Shown here one piece after another: positions 11,095 to 21,002 of a stretch of 64,000 nt of DNA. The notes beneath the pieces are model-generated. The model was not told the origin of the DNA. It was given only the letters and a program-made list of their open reading frames with translations, and made no database searches. This stretch comes from Protopterus annectens (taxonomy: Eukaryota; Chordata; Ceratodontiformes; Protopteridae), in the NCBI RefSeq assembly GCF_019279795.1, contig NC_056738.1, positions 405,301,245-405,365,244 on the forward strand, read 5' to 3'. The translations under genes and the position numbers were made by a program. The first letter of the stretch is position 1; every line of letters begins with the position of its first letter.

Positions 11095-13889
11095 GGCACT
11101 CCTAAAAATGGAGAACATCGATATCTGTGCAGTAACTGAGACCTGGTTCAAGGCTCCAGAGAGCACCCCTGCAATACCAGGCTACAATTCTTACCACACT
11201 TTTCAGCCACAAAACCAAGACCGAAACACTAAAGGTGGAGTGTCCATATTCACATCTCCAGGCTAGTTGCCCAACACAATGCATCTGAAATTCTCCAGGT
11301 GCAACTAACACTATGTAAGACTGCAATCCAAATTATAGCTTGCTACAGATCCCCCACCATGTCCCAAGATTCTCACTACACCTTTCTAAACATACTCAAA
11401 AATATTAAGATACAACCAAACACCCTAATACTGGGTGATTTCAACTACCCTGCCATTAACTGGGAAAACTACTCGAGTACAAACGCCTTTTCCCAACAGT
11501 TCTTGGAATTCATAAATTCCAACACTCTGGATCAACTAATCCATTGTCCCACCAGGGGCTCCAGTATCCTAGACCTGGTCATTACCAATATGGGAGATAG
11601 ATGCTCCACACGTGTTCACCCCCTCATTGGTCAGGTCTGACCATAAGCAAATCACCTTTGACATCCACATCCCACCCCCACCCCCCAGTAAGGAAACCTC
11701 CTTAAAAAACTTCTCCAAAGCCAACTTCATGCTACTGAAGTCAGAAGTGACAAACTTCACAACACCCACGCAGACAAGATCTGGAAGTTTGACTGCAGAA
11801 TCCTACACTAAGGCACTGTATGAGCACATCCACTCGAGCATGAATTGTGCCATCCCAAATAGAATCAAGATGCTCTTCTCCAAAAAAAGGAAGCCAATCT
11901 GGTGGGCCACTGCTATAAACAAACTATTCAACAGAAGGAAGAAACGGTTGCAGAAAAGAGGAAAATCCCAGGATGCAAAAAGACTCCATCACCAGCCTCA
12001 GTAAGAATCTGAGATCCATCTTAAAATCCTCAAAAGCTAGTTACAAAAATAAAATTGCCAAAGATTCCAAAGACAACCACAAGGCATTCTATAGTTATGT
12101 CAAGAATCTAAATGGCAATGCTCAGATCTGCTCTGAGCTACAACAGACTGGCATTAAATATACTGATCCCAAGGATATTGCCAATATCCTGGCAGATCAA
12201 TTTAGTGCCAACTTCACCTCCCTAAAGGGCCCGTCTCAATACCAAAAGATTGCCAAATTCCAATAATCGCAGCCACACAGGTAGAAACTGCACTCTCCAA
12301 AGCTAAGAATATAGCATCTATGGGACCAGATGACATCCCAGGCTGTGTACTACATGAACTAAAAAATGAACTGGCACCTCATCTAAGTGTCATGTTTAAT
12401 CATAGCCTCACCTCAGGCTTCATGCCCACTGAGTGGTGCACAGCTACAGTTATCCCGCTCCACAAGGGAGGATCCGCCTTGGATCCCGGGAACTACCATC
12501 CCATCAGTCTGACAAGCCTGATCTGCAAGGGCATGGAATGCATTATCATGAAACTTATAAACAAAGACATTGGCAACCTTCAAACACTGGACCCCACCCA
12601 GTTTGGGTTTGTGAAGGGCCGATCTTGTTTCCTGAATCTGATTGACTCTTCGAATCAGTCTCCAGAGCTGTGGATGAGGGTAAGGTGGTCCACACAGCCT
12701 ATCTGGACCTCGCCAAGGCCTTCAATACCATCCCTCACTCTGGAATCATAGATAAACTTACTAAGCTGGGCATACATCCCTACATCACTCGATGGGTTGC
12801 CAACTGGCTTACTGACAGAACCCAGACTGTAAAAGTAGCCGACTCCAAATCCAGCTCCATATACGTGACAAGTGGAGTACCTCAGGGTTCAGTCCTGGGA
12901 CCACTCTTGATTGGCATCTACTTCTCTGAAGTACAGGCCAACACTAAGGGACTCTGGCTAACAAAGTTTGCAGATGACTGCAAACTGGGAACCATTATTG
13001 AATCCCCAAATGATGTGGATATTCTACAAAAGGGCCTTACAGAAACAGATGCCTGGTACCAGAGCCATGGGCTCAAGCTTAATGCCAAGAAATGTATAGT
13101 TATCCCCTTTGGAAAAAAACATGTACCCATGAATTACCACATAGGTGGCAGGACGCTAAACATCTAAAAGTGTGATGAGAGACTTAGGGACACAGGTGGA
13201 CAGTGGTCTCACTTTTGACAACCACATCGCCACAACAGTCAGGAAATCCTTATATGTGGCACACCTCATCACTAAGGGCTTTTCATCCAGAAAAAAGGAG
13301 GTCATTGTCCCACTGTACGCATCCCTCATTAGACCCATTATAGAGTATAATGCCCCATTTGGTATGTACCTCACAAGACATCTGCAACAGCTGGAAAGGC
13401 CACAGAAATGCCTCACTAAAAGAATCACAGACCTAAAGCAGATGCCATATGCTGACCGTCTAAAAAAACTCCAGCTATACTCTGTGGCATATCGTCTACT
13501 CAGAGGCGATCTCTGCTTAACATACAAGGCCATGTCAAACCCTGAGCTGTTGGACATGCTCCACCTAAAGAAATCCCAATCCCTGAGAGACACATGCTCC
13601 AGGGATCTAAACCTTGTCATCACAAGGAACAAAACATGCTGGAGGGATAGGTTCCTGACCCAGAGACTTCCCATACATGTCAGGCAGCGCGCTTCATTAG
13701 CCCTCTTCAAAAGAAACCTTGATGATTGGATGGGAGATAGGAAATTCACCCCGGGGATCATGTCAGTCGCCCTGCTAGACAGGGGCCCAGAGAAGTAAAT
13801 ATTGTAGGAAGAAATATCCAGGGAATTGTTATGGCTAGGCTTGCATAGGCCCTAGGGCCAATAGCCTAGTACCAACCTATGAACGTATG
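11095..13889 (+). mobile_element. CR1 LINE copy B, 5'-truncated
   Basis: Begins inside the endonuclease (GGCACTCCT then MENIDICAVTETWF) and runs to the CR1 3' end GCCTAGTACCAACCTATGAACGTATG. It lacks ORF1, the usual result of incomplete reverse transcription. Diagnostic wording (CYRSPTMSQDSH) places it with copy C. The 3' untranslated part is about 90 bp. Confidence 0.9.
11106..13798 (+). pseudogene. CR1-B ORF2, partial and frameshifted
   Basis: Endonuclease blocks ETWFKAPE and LGDFNYPAINW are followed by the reverse transcriptase with PLHKGGSALDPGNYHPISLT, AYLDLAKAFNTIPH (motif A; the first Asp of the F-D pair reads N), VTSGVPQGSVLGPLL and KFADDCKLG (motif C intact). The C-terminal 208-codon frame (13172-13798) is open and ends LLDRGPEK. 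Breaks occur near 11270, 11640, 12000, 12270, 12650 and 13167. Inactive. Confidence 0.88.
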
Positions 13890-15806
13890 TCTTAAACTGG
13901 GTACTACAGCAATAGGATGAATTACCTTTCCTAACACAGATTGTATTTCTATCTGAATAATGGGATATTGTTTCTTATCAACGTGAATGAATAATATATT
14001 GACTGCTTAGTAAGAGTTTTTCTTTTACATATATACCACCCCTTTATCAGTGTGACCTTGCTGCTTGAACTAAGCAGCCCTTGGAGATATCTACCATTAA
14101 CTGAGACACTGAGCTTAACTTTGCAGCAGTACAATAATGTAATGTAGACTCAACTATTCTAGCAGAAAAGTGTTCTCATTCCATGGGTATAACATAACTA
14201 GTAGTATGCTTTTTTAGGGGTTATTGTCTTCACAGTTATAACAGCATTACTAATACTAGTTCAAAATCCAGCTGTATGATCCTGTTTTCCACATTTAAAA
14301 TACAGCAGGTTTACTGCTAGTGCTTTTAATTTTTGTCAGTATTTGATATGGGTTTTAATATAGGTCTAGATTGCCCAATTACATGCATGGTTTCATAGCA
14401 TAACAATCTGTTTACTGTTTTGACAAAACGTTGACCATGCTTAGGGTCAGTTTGACACATCTTTTCTTAAAGCAGTATATAAAAATCTGTTAAATGTGTC
14501 AATAGTTAATATTTCTGCCAATATTTTTAAAGGAGAGCCACACCCCAAAACTGAGAACAACATATATTTTTTATATGTCTTGATATATGTGTGTCATATA
14601 TATCTCGAACGTTTGTGCAGTAATAATGTCTCTGTATCAGAGTAAGTGGTTACTGTTATTTTCTAATTTGTTATATCTCTAAAGTGCTCTAGAAGGAGGC
14701 TGCCATGTATGGCATGATTTTGTTTTACAGTCAATGCCTCTGCCTCCTGATTTCATTTTAGAGGAACAAAGAATCTCTCTGATGAATTGTTCATTTACTG
14801 TGGATTGCTCTCTATTCAACTTACAACTGTTTTGTGACTACCTACGTTTTGACTGTTGGCTTCAATCTACATTTTTAATTACTTTGCTTTCTCTGATTTC
14901 CATTAATGGTCATCTCTGATACAGCATTTTAAGGAATGTTTGAATAACTGGCTTGAAAATTTAGTGGAGTTCATAAGTGTGTACTATACTAATGGCCTTG
15001 GAGCCTTGACAAGCCTAGCCCATAGAAGTGCCCTGGCATCGTGCTGCCTGACGTTAATTGTTCTTTTCCAGGTAACAACTATAGTTCAGTGTTCGAGTGA
15101 GAACTCTGACCCCTATGATTAATAGGTGTTACATGAGCTGCAACAGTTTGTGTTGCATGCCCACTTTTTAATTTTGTAGGGATAACTAGAGTCCTTCTCC
15201 AGTTCACTGACTTGTCTCAAGAAAAGCCTGTATGCAATGTAAAAATGATGCAACAAAACACCAGAAAAAATGCACTTTTTACAGAAAATATAATGTAAAA
15301 AATGCAAAAACGAATACTGATAGAAAATAAGAATAAGCTAAAAATGGTGTATTTCTTTGTAGCATTCAGAGTTTGATTAAAGGTAAAGACAACTAATAAA
15401 CAAAATAAACTGTGTGATTTTTCTTGTTCATTTGCATCTGAAAAGTAACATTGAAAGCCTTGCTTTTGTTCAAACTCTAGGTTAAGCTGTTTATCTGAGG
15501 TGTGATGCCTGCAATCTGTGACTGATAAGGCACATTTAAAAGCCATTGTTTTCCTAATGACCATGTAGTTGGAATAAGTGACCTAACTTAATTACTACGC
15601 TGATCTCGGCAGTCTTCATGATATAAAAGATGATGAGACAAATGCAAGAAAGGAAGGTAAAAAGAAATAAGTTCAGACATAAACCAAATGGAATAATTAT
15701 TAAGTTATGCTTTCTCTGTATGTCATATGTTTAGTGTTGGTTTACAGGGAAGGAAAATCACTTATTGAAAAGAAAAACTTTACATTTAGGTCGAGTTCTC
15801 CTTTAG

Positions 15807-15810
<4 letters not shown>
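13890..15810. other. AT-rich spacer, no gene seen
   Basis: Nearly 2 kb without a recognisable domain. Short frames at 14734-15122 and 15119-15564 (minus) have no convincing features. Confidence 0.45.
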
Positions 15811-15868
<58 letters not shown>

Positions 15869-15898
15869 CACATATGTACACACGTTTGTATGTATATA

Positions 15899-15941
<43 letters not shown>
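15811..15941. repeat. (TA)n/(TG)n microsatellite
   Basis: Two TA tracts with a short TG/ATGT interruption, directly next to the 3' tail of CR1 copy E. The tract may have grown from the simple tail of the LINE. Confidence 0.95.
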
Positions 15942-15943
<2 letters not shown>

Positions 15944-15944
15944 A

Positions 15945-18900
15945 CATTTCATAGGTTCATACTAGGCTATCTGCCCTAGGGCATTTATAAGCCTAGCCAG
16001 AGTGTGTTTGGCTTTCGCCACCCATTTTAAATTAATTTTGCTATGCCCTTTTTCGAGGTTAGTATACTGTGACTCTGTCTAACAGTGACACAGAAGTGAT
16101 ACCCGGGGTAAACCTACGATCTCCCATCCACTCATCAAGATTCCTCTTGAAGAGAGTCAATGTGGGACTCTGCCTAACCTGGACTGGGATTTTATTCCAG
16201 AGTGAAGGGAGCCTCTGGGTTATGAATCTGTCCCTCCAGCATGTCCTATTTATTTCAGTGCTGAGGTTCACGTCTCTCGAGCACGTAGCTTGATGGGATT
16301 TGGATTTTCTGAGGTGCAGCATGTCCATTAATTCTGGGTTGGACATGGCTTTATACGTCAGGCACAGATTGCCTCTGAGCAGGCCGTATGCCACTGAGTA
16401 GAGCTGGAGTTTCTTTAACCGGGCAGCATATGGCATCTGTTTGAGCCCTTTGATCCTCTTGGTGAGGTACTTTTGGGGTCTTTCCAGTTGCTGCAGGTGT
16501 CTGGTAAGGTACATCCCAAAAGGGGCATTGTACTCAATTATGGGCCTGATGAGGGATGAGTAAAGAGGCATGATGACCTCCCCTGATCTAGATGTGAATC
16601 CCTTCATGATTAGGTGGGCTATATAAAATGTTTTTCTAACCACTTTGGCCACGTGGTTGTCAAATGAGAGATTGTTATCAACTTGGGTCCCCAGGTCCCT
16701 AATTACTTGTTCTGTACTTAATGGATTACCACCTATGTGATAATTTGTGGGCACTTTGTTTTTGCCATAGGGGATGACCATACACTTTTTGGCATTTAGC
16801 TTGAGGCCATGGCTCTGGCACCAGTTGTCTGTTTCTATGAGGCCCTTTTGGAGGATGCTTGTGTCAGCTGGAGAGTCTATTATGGCACCCAGTTTGCAGT
16901 CATCTGCGAACTTGGTCAGCCACAGTCCTTTTGTGTTGGCCTGTACCTCATAAAATATATACTGAACAAGAGAGGTCCCAGGACTGAGCCTTGTGGGACA
17001 CCACTTGTAACTGGTTTGAAGTCTGACATGGCTCCAGCAATTCTAACCATGTGGGTTTTGTCCTTGAGCCAGTTTGCAACCCATCTAGTGACATAGGGGT
17101 TTATATTTAAGCTGGTGAGCTTATCTATAATGCCTGAGTGGGGTATTGTATCGAAGTCTTTTGTGAGGTCCAGGTAGGCTGTGTGGACCACCTTCCCCTC
17201 GTCAATGGCCTTGGTGACTGTTTCAAAGAAATCAGCCAGGTTTAAGAGGCAGGATCTGCCCTTAACAAAGCCGAACTGGGTAGGATCCAGTGTCTGTAGG
17301 TCCCCAATATCTTTATTTATGAGATCTATGATGATCCTTTCCATAGCTTTGCAGACCAAGCTAGTCAGGCTTATGGGGCGATAGTTTCCAGGATCTGTTG
17401 AGGCACCACCTTTGTGGAGAGGGACCACTGTTGCTGTACACCACTCTTTGGGTACATATCCTGTAGTAAGGCTGAAATTGAACAGTAGTTTTATGTTTGG
17501 GTTTAGCTCTTCTTGGAGTTCATGTAGGATGCAGCCCGGGACACCGTCTGGTCCCATTGATGCTGTGTTTTTTGCTTTGGAGAGGGCATCTCTTACCTGA
17601 GCATCTGAGATGTCAGGGGGGCAGCACTCTGCTGGGATAGATATTTGCCCTTTTGGTGGGGGGGGGGAGTTTGCGCTGAACCTGTCAGCTAGGATGTTGG
17701 CAATGTCTGTGGGTTTGGTGTATTTTTTGTCATTTTGGACTAATTCTGAGCATATCTGGGAATTCCCACTCAGGTTCCTAACATAACTAAAGAAAGCCTT
17801 GTAATTATCCTTAGTGTCCTGTGCAATTTTTCTCTCGAAGCTGGCCTTAGACGATTTTATGAGTGCCCATAGTTTTTTGCTAATACTGATCAGAGATGCC
17901 TTCCCTTTTTGGGATTTTGCTCTATCATGTAATAGCTTCCTCCTTCTATTATATAGTTTGTTTATGGCTGGGGTCCACCAGACAGGATGTCTGCCTTTGG
18001 AGGATTGGGTCTTGGTTTTATTTGGGATTGCATGATCCATGCATTCCTGAAGGTGTTCATAGAATGCATTTATAAAGGATTCTGCGGTCTGGGCCGTATT
18101 TTCCACAGGCCCGGGGGCTTTGAAGGATTCCACCTCGGTTTTGAGGAGTGTGAAATTTGCTTTAGAGAAGTTTTTCACTGTGGTTTTCAGGGCAGGGGTG
18201 GAGTCGGGATGTGAATATCCAGTGAGATTAGTTTATGGTCTGATCTTACCAGTGAGGGATACACTTCTGGTCTGGAGCATAGAGTCCCCATGTTGGTGAT
18301 GATCTGGTCCAGTATGTTTCCCCTCTTGTGGGAGTGGTAACAAGTTGTTCCATAGCATTTGAGTTTATAAATTCTAGGAACCTTTGGGCTAGGGTGTTGG
18401 AGCTAGAGCAATGCTCCCAGTCTATGTTTGGGTAGTTGAAGTCGCCCAATATAATGGTGTTTGGAGAGACCTTCATATTTTCCAGTGTTCTCAGGAAGGC
18501 CAAATGGGGTTCCTGGGTTTGGGAGGGTGGTCTGTAGCAGGCTATAAACTGGAAGGCAGTTTTACCCACTGTTAGTTGCACATGGATAGTCCCTGATGCT
18601 TCGTGCTGTGCCACCAACCTGGAGGTGTGGGTATCTTTGATGAATATTGATACTTCCCCTCCTTTTGTGGTTCAGTCCAAGTTTTGGGGCCGAAAAGCAT
18701 GGTATGAGATATAACCTGGTAGTGCTGGGGTGCTCTCGGGAGCCTTGAACCAGGTTTTTGTTACTGCACAGATATCGATGTTCTCCATACTAAGGAGAGT
18801 TTCGAGTGCGTGCATCTTGAGGTTTAGATTTCTGGCGTTGAGTAGCATTACTCTTAGTTTCTTATCCCTTGTGATACTTATGGAGGTGGGTTTGTCTTTT

Positions 18901-18990
18901 GAGCCTTGCCTAAAGAAGGCACTATGGGGGTAGCAAGAGCCTTTGCCAATATCCGAAAGCCCAGGGGTGACAGGTGCAAGGTCAGAAGGA
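15945..18990 (-). mobile_element. CR1 LINE copy E, 5'-truncated in ORF1
   Basis: Minus-strand CR1. It starts at about 18990 in the last codons of the ORF1 esterase (LAPVTPG then a frameshifted C-terminus), continues through ORF2, and ends at the CR1 tail, seen on the plus strand as TTTCATAGGTTCATACTAGGC. It abuts the truncated RTE LINE at 18991 with no spacer. Its ORF2 has the longest unbroken CR1 frame in the window (420 codons), so it is one of the younger copies. Confidence 0.92.
16059..18848 (-). pseudogene. CR1-E ORF2, lightly broken
   Basis: Start is the ATG at 18848 (MLLNARNLNLKMHALETLL), the same start as in copies A and C. Endonuclease blocks CYRPPSQTQEPH and LGDFNYPNIDW are followed by a 420-codon frame (18178-16916) holding NKLYNRRRKLLHDRAKSQKG, the fingers/palm with NYRPISLTSLVCKAME, AYLDLTKDFDTIPH (motif A) and VTSGVPQGSVLGPLLF. 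A frameshift just before motif C moves KFADDCKLG into another frame; the last 240 codons (16781-16059) are open. Other lesions are a TGA near 18672 and frame changes near 18250. Few repairs would separate it from an active sequence. Confidence 0.92.
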
Positions 18991-20053
18991 GTTGCATTGT
19001 TTCTTTGTGGACTTAGAGAAAGCATATGACAGAGTGCCTAGAGAGGAGTTGTGGTATTGTATGAGGAAGTCAGGAGTGGCAGAGAAGTATGTAAGAGTGG
19101 TACAGAATATGTAAGAGGGTAGTGTGACAGTGGTGAGGTCTGTGGTGGGAGAAATGGATGAATTTAAGGTAGAGATGGGATTACATCAGGGATCAGCTCT
19201 GAGGCCTTTCTTATTTGCAGTGGTGATGGACAGGTTTACAGACAAGATCAGACAGGAGGCCCCATGGACTATGATGTTTGCAGATGACATTGTGATCTGT
19301 AGTGAGAGTAGGGACCGGGTTGTGAAAACTCTGGAGAGGTGGAGATATGCTCTAGAGAGTAGAGGAATGAAGGTCAGCAGGACTAAGGCAGAATATATTT
19401 TTGTGAATGAGAGGGTGGATAGAGGAATGGTGAGGATGCAGGGAGTAGAGTTGCCAAAGGTGGATGAGTTTAAGTACTTGGGATCAACAATTCAGAGTAA
19501 TGGAGAGTGTGGAAGAGAGGTGAAGATGAGAGTAGAGGCAGGGTGGAGTGGGTGAAGAGTGTCAGGCATGATTTGTGACAGACGGGTACCAGTAAGAGTG
19601 AAAGGGAAGGTCTACAGGAGGGTAGTGAGACCAGGTATGTTATATGGGTTGGAGACAGTGACATTGACAAAAGGGCAGGAGTCAGAGCTGGATGTGGCAG
19701 AGTTAAAAATGTTAAGATTTGCACTGGGTGTGACTAGGATGGACAGGATTAGGAAGTATATTAGAGGGTCAGCTCAGGTTGGATGGTTTGGAGACAAAGT
19801 CAGAGAGGCGAGATTGCGTTGGTTTGGACATGTGCTGAGGAGGAAAGCTGGGTATATTGGGAAACGGATGCTAAGGATGGAGCTGCCAGGTAAGAGGAAA
19901 AGAGGAAGGCCTAAGATAAGGTTTATGGATGTGGTGAGAGAGGACATGCAGGTGGTTGGTGTGACAGAGCAAGATGCAGAAAACAGGAAGAAATGGAAAC
20001 AAGTGATCTGCTGTAGTGACCCCTAACGGGAACAGCTGAAAGAGAAGAGAGAA
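18991..20053 (+). mobile_element. RTE-like LINE, 5'-truncated
   Basis: A 1.06-kb 3' fragment of an RTE-type non-LTR element. It begins abruptly in the palm domain at the edge of CR1-E and ends with a short 3' UTR, GTGACCCCTAACGGGAACAG, and an AG-rich tail. The 3' end resembles that of the SINE at 54-339, making this family the likely source of its retrotransposition machinery. Confidence 0.85.
18992..20026 (+). pseudogene. RTE-like reverse transcriptase C-terminal half
   Basis: One reading frame runs the whole length with two stops: TAA at 19112-19114 and TGA at 19553-19555 (a Trp codon changed by one base). Motifs in order: FVDLEKAYDRVPREELW (motif A, catalytic D), MGLHQGSALRPFLFAVVMD (motif B), TMMFADDIVICSES (motif C, catalytic D-D), EFKYLGSTI, then the C-terminal region with VRPGMLYGLETV and ARLRWFGHVLRRK. 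N-terminal endonuclease and fingers are missing by 5' truncation. Catalytic residues are kept, but the piece cannot be active. Confidence 0.9.
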
Positions 20054-20550
20054 TTTTTCAGGCCTTGCAATCATTTCTAATTCTGAACAGTCCATACAGC
20101 TGTCTGTTTTCTTCAACAGTCCTTCATTTCTGGAGAATTTAAAAGGTCTGTTTATAGTGGATATCTGGTCTTGCTTTTGAGTAAGCTCTTGTTGTGCAGC
20201 AGATTTACTTGGAGATACAGTTTCAGGTGCCTTTCTCTGCAACTCTTAATTTTCACTTTGACATATTTGTTATGTAGCTGTGTCTACAGTTTGTTTTATT
20301 ATAAAGCTTAATATTTTTCCTAAGAAATGCTTAGGGTCTTTTTTCAGCTGTTTTTCCAACAATGTCAGCTTTAGGCTGGAGATTTTCTCACAAACTTTGC
20401 ATTTATACTTTGCCCCCAACCTGTAAATTTAAGACTTGTGCAGTTCCTACCTTTTTTAAACACATATTTCGTATATTCACTTAAGACATAGGCAAACATA
20501 CATTTATATAAAAGAAAACAAACCACGACAACATGTTTACAGTTACAACA
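20054..20550. other. Spacer with unrecognised minus frame
   Basis: The minus strand from 20242 to about 20060 reads an open, polar sequence (for example PSKSAAQQELTQKQDQ and LLKKTDSCMDCSELEM) before running into the antisense of the RTE tail. I do not recognise it. It could be an old gag-like or host-exon fragment; no splice sites are convincing. Confidence 0.3.
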
Positions 20551-21002
20551 TTATAGGTGACGTAAATTCTTTTATGCAATTATCATCAATCCGACAAAAC
20601 ATGAATTGCTTAATTCCTGCCTTCCCTTAAACCTCACTCCTACTCTAAAACATGTTTCTGCATATAATTCCATGATTTCCACTTTTTTCATGTAACTTGC
20701 TTCTACTCTTTTATGTAAAAACTCACTTCCAGTTGTTTTATCTCTGTTACAATATTCAGTACTTCAAATACAATTGGTTTAGACATTGATTTCTATTTAT
20801 TAGTAATTGCTTGTTTGAGAGCCACCAGAATTAAACTTAACAATGCCTTACTATGTCTATGCAATTCAGATCATGTATCCCAGCTCAAGAAATAGTTTCC
20901 TTAGTTACACCCATTTGATCACCCAATATTTCTGATAGAGTATTTTGTGGGGAATTTTTTAAATGTGCCAACTCATTACACTCCCAAAACATATGTTCCT
21001 AG

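Noticed and set aside
13156-13761. 201-codon minus frame
   Set aside because: Antisense shadow of the CR1-B reverse-transcriptase C-terminus.
15707-15979. 90-codon frame with a long YIYI run
   Set aside because: It is a translation of the TA microsatellite.
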